A stretch of 64,000 bases of DNA from Vitellaria paradoxa. Its lineage: Eukaryota > Streptophyta > Magnoliopsida > Ericales > Sapotaceae. The stretch covers positions 32,085,933 to 32,149,932 of the forward strand of contig CM034244.1 in NCBI GenBank assembly GCA_019916065.1, written 5' to 3'. Both the position numbers and the translations under genes were made by a program. Below are positions 48,464-60,655 of this stretch, one piece after another. Numbering within the stretch: position 1 is the first letter of the stretch; each line of letters begins with the position of its first letter. The notes below the pieces were generated by a model, which saw only the letters and a list, made by a program, of their open reading frames with translations, searched no databases and was not told the origin of the DNA.

Positions 48464-51400
48464 GGACTTGCAGAGGAACATAATTTTGGGCTTATTTATA
48501 AGCATTCTAAAACACTACATTTCAAAAATGAAATATCAAGAATCGGGACTTTTTTTTAGGGCATCAGCATTTAAGAGCTCTCTAAAATAAAGTGAAAAAT
48601 GATTTTAGAGATTCTTTATTTAACAATGTTCTGTATTAGCATCTCTATATCCTCTCTACAATAGAGAATGGTATAGTGCCTCTTGTTAGAGAGTTAGAGA
48701 TACCCTAAAGCAGAGAGGATGCAGATATGCTGATGTAAGTACAGTTTTACTTTTCTCCCTCTGAAGAGGAGTTTTAGAGAAGCTGATGTAGATGCAGATG
48801 CCCTTAAACTCCATGATAATTCTCATTCCTGCAAAGAGGAGAAGACTGAGTTGTATATTACAACTGTTGGTCTAGGCATTTCCGGGTAAGAGTACCAAAG
48901 CAGTACTAAGCAACAAAAAGAAGCAGCTTCACCCCCTGAGATGACATAAGCTTTGGGTCAAAGAGAAAATGCCATTGCTTACATTAGATTACAATTCACA
49001 TTATGTGTGCTTTACTGTCTTATATTAGTTAAAAAGCTTAAAAAATGCTAGTTAGATAACACTGAACCCTATAACTCCAATAACATTTCAAAACGAGTTT
49101 GGTGTTTTAAATCTTAATATATTATTATTGCCGATGAGAAAACACATAATAGAACTTCTACAATAACTGAAGAAAATCTTAGCGCAAGCTTCAAATTTTT
49201 AATGAAATGAATTTCGATGTACAACATTTTATCTATGCATGCATTATTGTATGTATTAATATAACCATAATCACAATGAACATAGGGCTTACGCTACTTC
49301 AGGAAGCATAAAACGCACCTTACTTGAGCCAGAGAGTTTAAACTCATTCTTCCATAAAAGAGATGGCACTGGAATAACTGAAAATCCTGAGGCAACTAAG
49401 ATCCCAATCCATAGTCCGTATCCAAATCCTCCACCCCACCAACCCTTCATTGCAAAAGAAATGGTATTAAGCATTTGCTACGACAACTTCAGCGTCAAAT
49501 ATAAGGAAGATAATAGGATTTTGTCCTGAGAGAGTAAGGAAGTCCAAGGAAACAATTTGAAATGGGTAAGCAGAGAATAGGGTGGAGTACATCTTGAAAT
49601 TATAAAATAATAAATTGTAAAGATCTTACTGGAAAAACCCTAGATCTCCCTATGGTGATTGTTCGGAAGCAAGGACAATATGAGAGAAAGTGAAGAAAAA
49701 TGTGAATGGAAATAACACAAGCTTTTTTGAGGGAAACGTAACCTCCTTACAACGAACTATGATTTCTGAACTGCCCCTCTCACTGCATTACTTAATTATT
49801 TATAGCATTCGTAAACTGCTGTTTACACATACACAGCTAAGCAAAACTGAATTAACTGTGCTAACTACTTCTAGTGGATTGGATCTGAGCTGGCAGCCCA
49901 ATGATGTGGCCCAAACAGAATCAAAACAATCGTTTGATTCAATTCTTTATAATGGCTACTCTTTCAACCTAGCTCTAATGTGCCATTTACCTAAGCCCAA
50001 TTATCAATTGATTCTGTCTCCTCAATTATAAAGCTTCCAGACACTTGAATCAATTATAAAGATCTTCCAGCTGACGGGCATGTGAATTGCTAGAGTTTTG
50101 GTCAAGCGCACTTTCTGTTTCCTTGGTGCTTGAATTTGCAAGACCATGCTTTATGCTTTGTCACATGGGCTTGTTTTCATGCACTATATGCAAATTGGGG
50201 TCATAGTTACATGGTTGTCTAAGCCCTAGTCTCCAGCCCATGACATGATACAAGGTACAAGAAACAAAAGGCCAACTTTTTTCATAACAGTGATGACTAT
50301 AATGATAAAAACAGTTGTCTTCTAGCAAGAGTTTCTAACAAAAAATAATTATTATTTCTACCGATCAGAACTTTTGCTAACCTGTTTACCATCTTGCGGA
50401 AAGGGTATTGATTGCTCTATATATGCAGTGGTCCCTGAATCAAGAAATTTCAGTTCAGTACAGATATAATTTAGCACATAATGCAATTGGTGAAAGGTAC
50501 ACCATAACAATTATCTATGAAATCAAAATGTTCAAGCTCATCATAAAAAAGAGGTTGAATTGAAAATAACAAGATAGTTTGTTACATTGTAAGCATTTGA
50601 TTGACAGTGACCAACAAACAAACAGTCTTTTTTTTTTTCTTTTTGGGAAGTGGGGGTGACGTGGAAAGTAAAATTAACAAGCTAAGAACACATGAACATG
50701 TGAGGTTTTTGAAAGAAAATAAATATACACATATATATAACACTTATCCACCAAGTGCACGCAAGCCAATTACCTGCTGCTGTTGGCATTGTGCATACTC
50801 GCTGAATTCATAGCCTTAGTATCTATAAAACTGCATGTCGCAATAGAAGGTAGATGATGCCAAAATTATGGTGCTAAATCTGAGAATACCCTATATTATT
50901 AGATGAGAACGAGAACACATTGATGACCAGGTGACAATTGCCCAATTTTCATTATAGTTGCCACAACCAATTGTAAACTTTTCCTTTGCCACTTTTCTAT
51001 CCATTGAACCCCTAACCTCTAGCTCTAGTTTTTGCAACTACTAATTTATGTGGAGGTAGTCCAGGGATTAATAACTTAATAGTCGTGTGATGGACAACTT
51101 TAAATCAAGTAACATCTTTGCCTAAAAATTGAAAACGTAGGAGGTACGATTACTTGCCTTTTCATCTAGTCCAAACACAATTGCACTCATATTGAAACAA
51201 CAAAAGCCAAATTCTAGTAGTCTTTTTGACCTCTGCTAGATGGTGCAGCCACCCAAAGCAGTCAGATGGGTTGCATTCATAGCCCAGCTCATGAAAAACA
51301 ACACAAGCAATAAATCACAAAATTTTGATGTAGTACTTTGATTTGCACTTTGACTAGTGAAAAGAGATCTAGGAGGCATCTAAACCCTTGACTGCTACAA

Positions 51401-53056
51401 GTACCAAGCATAAAGTCCTGAATATTCAATATGGCATCTACCAGCACCTTGTTACATAGCATTAATAAATCCAGAAAATGTTGAGATAAAAGAAAAAAGA
51501 GGGACAGAAAAAGAGAATTCAAAAAAGCAACAAATACCATAACATACCAACTGGAGCATCAAAACTCTTTAGCAATTGCACAATGGACTTAGCATCTAAA
51601 CGTCGCCGGATTCTTTTGCCTACCAATACTTTCACATGAGGAGAATCGAATACCTAGAAGATAAGATAAAACATTGCACAAAATAACTGGTAAGATTGAT
51701 TGCTATATCATAGAAGGAATAACATTCTAAACAAGAAGGCAATCTAAGTTGATAGAATGCATGTCTACTTTTGTCTAAAATTGTCCTCACACATTCCCCT
51801 TGGTTTACAAACTAGAAAAAGACTGTATGTAGGCTGGTGCCTGTGTCCTTGGTGGTTCATTAGAAACTTGGAAGGGGCAACACTTGAAGAATTTTTAAAC
51901 AAATGGAACCCACATAAACGTGACGCTTGATCTTAAATTTTGTGTCTTTGAGCAGAGATACCATCTTCTACCCCTTTTCCAGAGTACATATGACGTGCAT
52001 AGGGTCGTCCTGACACAAAATTTAGATAAAATTCACTTATTTCAATTGCTATTCAAAATGTTTTCACCTCTTACACGGATAACTCTTGATAAATGGTGTA
52101 AATGTTTTACCTTGACTAAGTTGATAAGGTTTAATTTAGTAATTAACAGATAGACCAAGCCTATTCTAACTTCTCTTTTTGTTTGTTCAATATAATTCTT
52201 TCATCAAAATTTTTATTTTATTTCTACTTTTTTCCTTATTTGAATTTGTTCGTATTAGAGTGCGTTTGAAGTGACAAAAAGTGATATAAAATGACATGAA
52301 ATGAAATAAGTTGTGAATTCGTAATTCGTGCAATAAGATAAAACTGAATAACTTTTATAATTTTTCAGTATTTTTCATCATTTTTCAGAGCTTTTCGCCA
52401 CTCCAAAAGTAACCTTAAAAAAAAATTCTCAAGTTCAAATTTTTTAAAGCACATTTCAGTTCCAAAATACTAATCCATGAAAACTTGTAAAAATATATGA
52501 AAATATTTTAGACTCAAAATTTTTTAAGCACCAAATAGTTGATACGGCCTTGTGCCTAACTAGGCAATGACACCTAGGAAAAAGGACTGCGAAATGTTAA
52601 GAATGTGCGTAGAGAAGGCATTACCCGAGCAGAAGAACCCGAACCATCAGTTTTCAAGAGCGCCAAGGCTCCAGAAACGTCCGGGTCAATGCCAATTACC
52701 CACTGGGAGTCGGAATTAGTTGGGGAAACATGGAGGGTTTGGGCATTGCCATTGGGCAAGAACTTCTCTTCAGGGAAGGGGTAAGTGAGAGAATCCAACC
52801 AGTTGCTCTTGAGCTGAGTATCCGAACCCTTGGCCCTAACTCCTCTTCCGTTACCCCTTACCAACAATACACTCTTTCTGCAACCAGGCCCGCGAGTTGC
52901 CTCTTGTGTGGTGGCCGTCAAATTTGGGGACGACGACGACGATGCACAGAAGCACCTAATTTTAGTGCCAATCGTTGCTCTGAATTTGGCAGAAATTGAG
53001 TTCATCAAATACAGGTCTGCAGACACTGGTTGCCGCTGGATTTGTAGAGCTTCCAT
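43702..53056 (-). CDS. MOC1: Holliday junction resolvase MOC1, chloroplastic (6 exons)
   Basis: A RuvC-like resolvase that cuts four-way junctions in chloroplast DNA so nucleoids can segregate. Coding exons on the - strand: 53056-52625, 51653-51548, 50434-50382, 49444-49319, 45600-45528 and 43793-43702 (882 nt, 293 aa), all in frame. Residues 1 to about 60 form an S/T/A-rich transit peptide. The catalytic fold starts at [15 protein letters not shown] (Asp124). [14 protein letters not shown] follows, then AYIEQS (Glu186), [20 protein letters not shown] (198-217), [23 protein letters not shown] (acidic 240-241) and [15 protein letters not shown] (Glu267). These are the acidic positions expected of the RNase H-like active site. 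The start at 53056 is preferred over an in-frame ATG at 53152, because the extra residues come from a CT-repeat leader. Introns 4 and 5 contain retrotransposon remains. Confidence 0.95.
44670..45440 (+). mobile_element. Ty1-copia 3' fragment: RNase H relic, polypurine tract and 3' LTR remnant
   Basis: In MOC1 intron 5, antisense to the gene. Pieces of copia RNase H in different frames are seen: [21 protein letters not shown] (44750-44812), [10 protein letters not shown] then IQIAHN and [15 protein letters not shown] (about 44915-45022), and QLAGFFTKL (about 45073-45099). A purine-rich AGTTTGAGTGGAGG (45231-45244) is followed by TATTAGAGTAATATTAG, a probable LTR start with TG changed to TA. 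At least two frameshifts; dead. Confidence 0.82.
46004..48138 (+). mobile_element. Solo LTR candidate, about 2.1 kb, Ty3-type, in MOC1 intron 4
   Basis: The segment starts TGTAATACTCGG and ends GGTTTGGGTTGTGACA, the kind of termini seen on large plant Ty3 LTRs. It is flanked by AATAG (45999-46003) and AACAG (48139-48143), a 5-bp duplication with one change. No pol coding is inside, and no second LTR or internal region is adjacent, so recombination to a solo LTR is likely. Length would suit Tekay/Del-type elements (inference). Strand is arbitrary. Confidence 0.6.
48428..48463. repeat. (TA)n(GA)n compound microsatellite
   Basis: About six TA units pass directly into about eleven GA units. It lies in MOC1 intron 4, just outside the solo-LTR candidate. 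Confidence 0.9.
52255..52418. mobile_element. Tourist-like MITE copy in MOC1 intron 1
   Basis: Left GAGTGCGTTTGAAGTGAC and inverted right GGTTACTTTTGGAGTGGC, flanked by TTA on both sides. Interior words match the other family members in the window. Confidence 0.65.
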
Positions 53057-53260
53057 ACGCACCCACACGCCCCGGGGGAAGAGAGAGAGAGAGAGAGAGA
53101 GAATCAATTTTGAATTTAGTACAATGAAAGACGGAGAGAGATTTTTAATCAATTAAAATTGGCGCCCTCACCGCAGAGGCATATCTATCTCGCCTCCGCA
53201 TTCTTTCGCGCTCTCTATTTGGTTTTGTTTTTCCGCTCCCACGTTCATGTGAGCCTTGGA
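53057..53260 (-). promoter_or_regulatory. MOC1 5' leader and proximal promoter
   Basis: Upstream of the MOC1 start the - strand has a CT microsatellite (complement of the GA run at 53083-53101), typical of plant 5' leaders. It is preceded by a GC-richer patch (about 53160-53250). No TATA box was placed. Confidence 0.4.
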
Positions 53261-54141
53261 GGACAATTGAAAAAGGGGAGAATGACATTATTTTTGAGGT
53301 TATTCAGTGGTACTGGGATTAGAAGTTTCAAGATTTAAAGGTTTAGATGTACACATATATTTAACAGTCTGTATATATATTAATGATGATGTATATGAAT
53401 ATATTTAGGCGGTTGAATTTTAATTTAGTGATTCTCAATTTTATGCCACCAAATTAATATTAAAAATTATGACTTCATTTGATTTGTAAATAAATAATAA
53501 AAAATTTTATAAATCTCTATTAACTTTATATCACATCAATTTTTTTCTTTCACTGTACATATTACGAACTCTCAATTTATCTCACTTTTTATCACTTCAA
53601 ACACACCCTATGTCAATCCTCAAATTTGTACAATTTACTAATTACGAGTTGCGGTGCCCATCATATTGTTTCGGATAAAAAATTAGAAGTTTTATTTCAG
53701 GTTCTAGGAGTCATTTGAAATTTAAAAAGAAAAAAGAATGAAATTTTTAATAATTTTTATTTATTATTTTAACATTTGACAACAGTTTGAAAAGTTGTCG
53801 AAAGTTCGTAAAAAATTCAAATTTTTTACCACATAACGAAAAGTTTTTAAAAATTCTTTAATTTTTTATCAATCAACTATAAGTTTTTAAAAGTGACTGA
53901 AGTTTGCAAACTTTTATCAAATGTATAAAAAGTTGGACCTCATGATTTTTGTCAAAAAATTACCAAAACTTCCTAAAAATTTTGCTTCCAAAAATAGGCC
54001 CCTTTGTTAAAAAGTTTATTGATTTCTTCTAGCTAGTTTTTCATTTTTTTTAACTTTATTTCATTAATTATTTTACCTTTCATGATATATCAAAATAGTA
54101 CCAAAACCCTAACATTTTAGTGCCCTAGCTTCTATAAGAGG

Positions 54142-54498
54142 GGTAGAATAACTATTTCACCCTAAAAATCGAAAGTTAATCTCTTTTTTTTACATGTTTG
54201 GTAAAATCTCAATTCAATTTGATCTATATCCCTAATGTTATAGCCCTTAATTCTTAATAAGGTAGAATAATTATTTCACCCTAAAAATCGAAAGTTATCT
54301 CTCTTTTTTTACATGTTTGATAAAATCTCAATTCAATTTAGACTGAATCCCTAATGTTATAGCCCTTAATTCTTAATAAGGCAGAATAATTATTTCACCC
54401 TAAAAATCAAAAGTTAACCCTTTTTTTAACGTGTTTGATAAATCTCAATTCAATTTGGTCTGGATCCCTAATGTTATAGCCCTTAATTCTTAATAAGA
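54142..54498. repeat. Tandem array, 119-bp unit, three copies plus a degenerate partial
   Basis: Unit starts at 54142, 54261 and 54380 with GGTAGAATAA(C/T)TATTTCACCC; each contains ATGTTTG(G/A)TAAA and ends CCCTTAATTCTTAATAAG. The three units differ by few bases. A weaker copy of the unit end (CCCTAACATTTTAGTGCCCTAG) lies just before, at about 54105-54130. Confidence 0.9.
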
Positions 54499-54599
54499 TT
54501 AAAAATGTTGGATAGTCTTATACCTTTTTCATCTCCAAAAACTAACTGTTAAGATAAAACTTTCCCTCACACTTATATACTGACTACCAATTCTTTTCA

Positions 54600-54830
54600 C
54601 CATCAATGTGAAAACCCAAACAATCTCTTCTTTCACACATCAGCGGGTCTTGGACCCCCTTCCACAACCAATGTAAGAACCCCAACAATCTCCCCTTTCA
54701 TACATCAGGCATTGGGCCCCTTCCACGACCAATATAGGAATTCTAACAATCTCTCTTTTCACACATCGAGTTCGACCACAACCAATATAGGAATTCCAAC
54801 AATCTACCTCTTCACACATTAAGTCTTGGG
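54600..54830. repeat. Irregular tandem repeats of 50-66 bp
   Basis: Four copies of a unit holding CAATxTAGGAAxxCCAACAATCT and TTTCACACATCxxGTCTTGG. The preceding phrase CTCACACTTATATACTGAC (54566) recurs at about 54952, with a further unit start at 54980, showing a larger duplication. Confidence 0.75.
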
Positions 54831-55500
54831 TCAGACGACCCGACAACTTGTTCCTCTAGATGGACTGAGATTGATGGTACACCTGAGCTAATAGTCATTG
54901 GGTCTTGAGCCTCTCTCTTCCCAAAAATTAGCTCATAAGGTGAGATTTTCTCTCACACTTATATACTGACCACCAACTCTTTTCACAACCGATACAAGAA
55001 CCCCAACAAGAAAACTTTTTAATCATTTTATCAAATTCCTTTCTTTTTTTTTTCTTTTTTTTTAATTTGTATCTTATCAAATTCCTTACTTATTACCTTT
55101 TTGGCAGAGATAGAAAATGAGGGTCATTTGCTTCGTCCCTAATTCTATAGCCTTTTTCCTAGGCTTGGCATTAAAAGAGGGGAAGCTGACATTCCAATGT
55201 CAGTTCAATGATATTGAAATTGGGAATTATTGGATAAAAATCTAATGATTCAGATACATTCATATTTTATATTCTTTGGGTTTGAATTTTAAATGGACCA
55301 TGATATATATAACTTGAAACTGCCAACTGACACTTTCAAAATGAACATGTCAAGAAATTTGAATTTCGTTTCTAATTCTAAAATTTAATTTTGTGGGTTT
55401 TTTAATCAGATAAAGAAGAAATTGAGGAATTATATTCAAAAGCAAAATCATTCCAATATAATAAATTTCAAGTTTACCTATATCAAGTTTCATGTTTTTA

Positions 55501-57036
55501 CTAGTCATTATAATATAATTAACAACTGTTGACCCGCGCGATGCACGAAATTGAATAATAGTTTTTATAAATAAAATATAATTTTTATATACACAACAAA
55601 ATATTTCAATAAAATTACATAGTTTTATTCTTTTTTCACTAATCGAATAACAAAATCTTAAAAGAACTAGAGAGAGATGATTTTGGATTGAGTTTCAAGT
55701 TTAAAATTATTAAAAAGTCTTAACTTTTTTTAGTTAAAAAAATGATTTTATCTCACCCAAATTCCTAATGCCTAGACCATATGTTTTGCATATAAGTTAA
55801 TATATTAGACCATATGTGATGCATACCTGAAGTGGCAGGCTTTTGTCGAGTTCAATGATTCACCTGCACTTCGTCATTATTGATGCTTCTCGGCCTCATT
55901 ATTTTTTTTTTTTTTACTGATTGAAGAACAAAATTTTAAAAGAATTAGAGAGAGAAGATTAGATGTGTGGACTCAATCAATTTGTGTGATAAAGAGAGAG
56001 AAATAAAAAAAAAAGAGTGAATTTTTAGTTTTCTTGTTATTTTGTATTTGTTGATTCTTTTCTAATGCAAACTTCTACTGATGGCCCGGGAATACCATAC
56101 AGAAAGAGAGTGTGACTCTCTTTTAATGAGTTTTTATTATTATATATTTTACGTAGAGAGAGAAATTGACTTTTCAATTTTCTTTATATATTTTATTTAT
56201 TTTTAGTCTTTTTTTTTAATGCAAACTTCTTTTAATGAGATTTTGTTATTACACGTTTCAGGTGGAGAGGGAGAGTGACTTTTTAGTTTCCTTTTTTATT
56301 TTTTTAACTCTTTTTTAATACAAACTTAAAGAATTAGATAGAAAAAATTATGATGGGCGGAGTCAATAAGTTTGAGAGAAATTAAAAAAAATATAGTGAC
56401 TTTTCAGTTTTCTTGTTATTTTTTATTTTTTTTGACTCTTTTTTTAATGTAAACTTTTACTGATGGGTGGAAGTGCTATGCAGAGAAAGAGTGTGATTTT
56501 CTTTTAATGAGTTTTTATTATTATACATTCCAGTTGGAAAGAGAGAGTGACTTCTTAGTTTTCTTTATATATTTTATTTTTTTACTTTTTTGTAATACAA
56601 ACTTCTTTTAATAAGTTTTTTTTTTTTTTTTTATTATACATTTGAGGTTGAAAAGGAGAGTGACTTTTTTATTTTCTTTTTATTTTTATTTTTTTACTCT
56701 TTTTTTAATGCAAACTTCTTTTAATGAGTTTTTATTATTACACATTCCAAAAGAGAGAAAGAGTAACTTTTTTTTTTTTTTACTTTTTTCGATGCAAACT
56801 TTTATTGATGGGCGGGAGAATTGTACAGAGAGAGAGAATGACTCTTTTTTAATGAACTTTTATTATTATTCATTTCAGTTGAAGAAAGAGAGAAAGTTAT
56901 TTCAAAAATAAAATTAAAATTCTATAAAAAAAAAAGAGAGAGAAAGATGAATAGAGAGGAAATAATTATGCTACTTAAAATGAGGGTGAAAGAGAAGAGA
57001 AGAGAGAAATACATGATTTTAGTATTATAATATAGA
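55501..57036 (-). mobile_element. Non-autonomous Helitron candidate, 1536 bp
   Basis: On the - strand the segment begins TCTATATTATAATACTAAAATC after an A and ends ATAATGACTAG before a T, matching the Helitron rules (5' TC, 3' CTRR, insertion between A and T). A GC-rich worn hairpin (CGTGCATCGCGCGGG) precedes the 3' end by about 28 nt, more than the usual 10-12. No Rep/helicase coding is present. The interior is mainly hierarchical GA/T-rich repeats. Confidence 0.6.
55905..56900. repeat. Hierarchical repeats inside the Helitron candidate
   Basis: A basic unit of about 100-120 bp (GCAAACTTCTTTTAATGAG, then TTATTATTACACATT, a GAGAGAGAGTGACTTTTTAG-like block, then T-rich) recurs many times. A longer block beginning ACTTxTAxTGATGGxxxG starts at 56071, 56453 and 56798 (spacings 382 and 345 bp), giving a higher-order pattern. 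Confidence 0.8.
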
Positions 57037-58455
57037 TTTCTAAGTAACCAAATCGTAGAGAGAGCATTAATTTGATTGCATCAATTAAATTTATCAACTT
57101 CAAACAAATAATGTAGATCATTCAAACGATACCGACGTCAAATAGATAAATTACATTATATTCTATATATAAACGAACACTCACTGATGTTTTCTCGCTC
57201 ATGACTCGAATTTGAGTTTTCTTCTTCCCCTCTTAAAAAAAAAAAAAAAAAACCCTACCTTTCAAAAAAAAAAAAAAAGAACACTCACGCATACGTCTAT
57301 ATAAAACAAATTGAATTTCTTAATATTTATAAGTAAGTCAGACGCTTCATTGAAATTTGATGAAAAACTCAAGGTATAAAATGTATGTTATGGAAGTAAT
57401 TATATAGGATAATTATGGATATAACATGAAATTATCATTATTATTATTATTATTTTAATTTTTATTGGTGAAATATGAAATGTGATAAGGGATTTGTCAA
57501 AAATTATTTTTAAATATTTAGATATTGGCAGAAAACAAATTTCAAAGTATGACCGATCATCTTACGTGCCTTCTTACTACGCTTCGTTTGGAGGAGATTA
57601 GGAGGGCTGTAGTGGAAAATAAACTGCAGGGGCTGCAGCGAAAAAATGAAAAGTTGATATTATTTTGCACTTTAACGACGTGTGACATTTGACATTCTGT
57701 ATTGATTGTGCTCCAATTAAATTTTTTAAACTTTTATTTTTATTTTGAAAATAATTTTAATTAAATTAAATTGATCCATTGGATTAAATTAAAACAAATC
57801 TCAACTTTTGATTTTTTATTACAGCCCCTACAGTTAATTTTTTTACTGTAATCCCTTGGAACTCCGTTTGAAATAACAAAAAATTTTGAAAAATAATGAA
57901 AAATATTGAGAAATTCTAAAATTATCCACTTTTTATCTCACTACATGAATTACAAACCTACAATTTATTTTATTTTATCTCATTTTATTTCATTTTTTAT
58001 CACTCTAAACCTCAAACCTTCGATATGGATCACATATCCAACACCTTCTTGTGTCCTGCCACCGTACACGTTTGTCTCAGGCTCCGCCGTTTGGGATAGG
58101 TAGAGTTTCTAGCTATTTAATTTATTTTAAACGACTAAAATTAGCATTTTGTATTTTAAATATTTTTTAAATTATAAAGAAAAAAAATATCAAATAAATA
58201 AAAAAAAATTTAATTTTTTTTCCCCAAACCAGGCCTCAATGCAGCAATGCATTTAACCAGCACTTCATAGACCGAAAATGGATCACGAGCTTAATTGCCT
58301 GTTGCGCCTTACTTGTCACGGGGTTGATTTTGATTAATCCATTTGGGGATTCTTTAATCAAGCAATCTTTGTATGATAATTCTAACGGACATTGTGACTG
58401 AATCCCTCGTTTATTGCTAAATTTTCGGTCTAATTGTTTTTTATAATACAGTTAT

Positions 58456-58728
58456 GGGTTCCAGGGGGCTGCAGTGGGAAAATCTACTGCAGGGGCTGAG
58501 TGGGTAAATCAACGAGTAAGTTGTGATTGCATTAAAATAAGATGTGTCCTTTTGTATTCTTCATTAATTACGTTCCAATCAAATTTTGTTTAACTTTTAT
58601 TTTTATTTTGAATTTAATTTTATTACAATAAATTAAGACCATTAGATTTAATGCAATCACATCTTGACCGTTGATTTACCCACTGCAGTCCCTGCAATGA
58701 ATTTTCTCACTGCAACCCTCTGGAACCC
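58456..58728. mobile_element. MULE-type foldback MITE with 9-bp target duplication
   Basis: A 273-bp element flanked by exact TACAGTTAT (58447-58455 and 58729-58737). Inverted ends of about 60 bp start GGGTTCCAGGGGGCTGCAGT and end CCCTCTGGAACCC; the next inward block TGGGTAAATCAAC pairs with GTTGATTTACCCA. The 9-bp duplication and long arms fit Mutator-like MITEs. A related copy lies at about 57599-57865. Confidence 0.88.
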
Positions 58729-60364
58729 TACAGTTATTGTAGTTTTTGGACATGGGTCAGAATTCTTACCACTACGTGAGTTCGCAACTTACCATTACAC
58801 ATATCGAGAGATTGATGTGTGCGGCGCAAATTAAAAGAGATTCACTCTCTATAAATTTGACCTAGGGAATAAATCTCTCATAATCAAATCTATTTTTTCT
58901 TCACCGTAGTTGAATAGTGAACCCATGTATAATTTCCACTTGCCAATTTCGGCATCACGGCAGCTTCAAAATTTATTTTAAATAAGTTTTCCCTCTTTTA
59001 AATATCTTTTTCGTTTTGTATGATTTTTTTTTTCATCAAGATACAATTTTTTTTTTTAAATGTGAGTAATATGTTAAAAAATTATATTTTTATAAAAAAA
59101 GAGTCATATACTACCGAAATGTAATCAAAATTAGGGATATAAACGAGTCAAATACTCACCTAATTAATCATCACCATTACCAAACTCGTTTATTTTCACT
59201 ACTCGTTACTGTCCTAAATCTTTTTATTTTATTAATTAAAATCTCCAACTTGTCCAGTCCTATTTGTTAAATACCTGTTAAAAAAACTCACTAAATAAAT
59301 TAAATACAAGTTTAGAAATTAAAATTTTTAAAATAATTGATGTATTATTAATAACGCCGAGAAAATATGTTTTTGAATATATATGCAAATTCTCTTTTAT
59401 CAAAATCTTTATTGTTTCCTATGTCAAGCAAAAAGAAAAAAGAAAAAATCTCATTCAAATAAACTATAAAAAAAACATAGTACATACAAATTTAATTACT
59501 AATTATATATTAAAATGGCTTTACAAATTTAATCATTTCTATCACTTTAAAATGTAAATTACCTGACAATAATCCACAATCAAATAACTATAGGCCTAAG
59601 AGTTTAAATACTTTTATTTTAAGAATAAAGTTATAATTATTTAAATATATATAATATATTATATTATATTAAACAAGTATCTAGCAGATACCCTATATGT
59701 CTAAATAGGTACCGGTTATCAGGTATTTAATAGGCAAACTCATACGAGTATTAAATTTTAATCCCAAATTTATTCCAATCCTATTAAAGTATTTTTTTAA
59801 TAAATTTTTAACGAATTTGATCAAATCGAATATCCTTTTATACTTGCTACATTAACATCTCTAACCAAAATAAGTGCAATTTTTTTTTTTAAATGCCAAA
59901 CGGAGCCTTTGGTTGCAAGCTGACAGTGTTTAAGCATCTAGGCCCACCCCGTGAATATTTAATACTACCAAACCAAACTTTGGGTCCTGTATCAGTCAAC
60001 AACACCACTCCAAAAACAGGAATAGTGTAATAGATGGCTGATGGATGCACGATCACGGCAACAATTATTAATGACCTTCGAATGCTTTCAGCTGTAGACA
60101 GAAACATGGACCTCCCGTCCTCTTTCAAAGTTTCATATCATCGACGTCGAAGGTTTGACGGTTATTTCAGAAGGAAGTTACGAATTAAGAACCATATATA
60201 TACATGTGACCCAAGTCCTAATTTCCTTCAAATTCAGCAGCAAATGAGCTTGCTTTTGTTTCAACTCCCAGGATACCCGATTGGTAAAATGTTAGGTTTA
60301 TTTATGAGCGATCATTAGTTCGAGTTTCCTTAAAAACTTGATCCGATCATTAACTTCAAGTTTC

Positions 60365-60655
60365 TCCCAAATTAGGTGCGTCCCTCCCGATTGTATTTCA
60401 GAAATTTAAGAATTAGTCGAAGCGTGCATAAATTTAATATCCGTTACCCACTTTTTAACTTTAAAGATTTAGACATTAGTCGAGGAATTAGTTAAAGCGC
60501 ATACAAGATGGGTATTCTTAATCTGCAACTTCAGAGACTCAGATATTAATTGAAGAATTTGTTAAGGTGTGCACAAATTAAATATCCCTCACCTGCTCCG
60601 TAATTTAAAAAACTCAAAAATTAAGCGAGGTACGTACAAATTGATCCGTATACCT
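60365..60655. repeat. Degenerate tandem repeats upstream of the DUF1645 gene
   Basis: Four diverged copies of a unit of about 70 bp built around ATTAGTCGAAGCGTGCATAAA and TTAATATCC: starts near 60406, 60473, 60545 and 60619. They end about 70 bp before the start codon region, so they lie in the promoter or leader. Confidence 0.55.

Noticed and set aside
52574..53152. Longer MOC1 start at an in-frame ATG at 53152
   Set aside because: The 32 extra residues include a SLSLSLF stretch from a CT microsatellite typical of a 5' leader. The start at 53056 begins a normal transit peptide.
54142..54498. CRISPR-like array
   Set aside because: Repeats are directly adjacent with no spacers, and this is a plant nuclear sequence.
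60034..60318. Open frame of 94 codons upstream of the DUF1645 gene
   Set aside because: No recognisable motif, random-looking composition, and overlapped by an open frame on the other strand.
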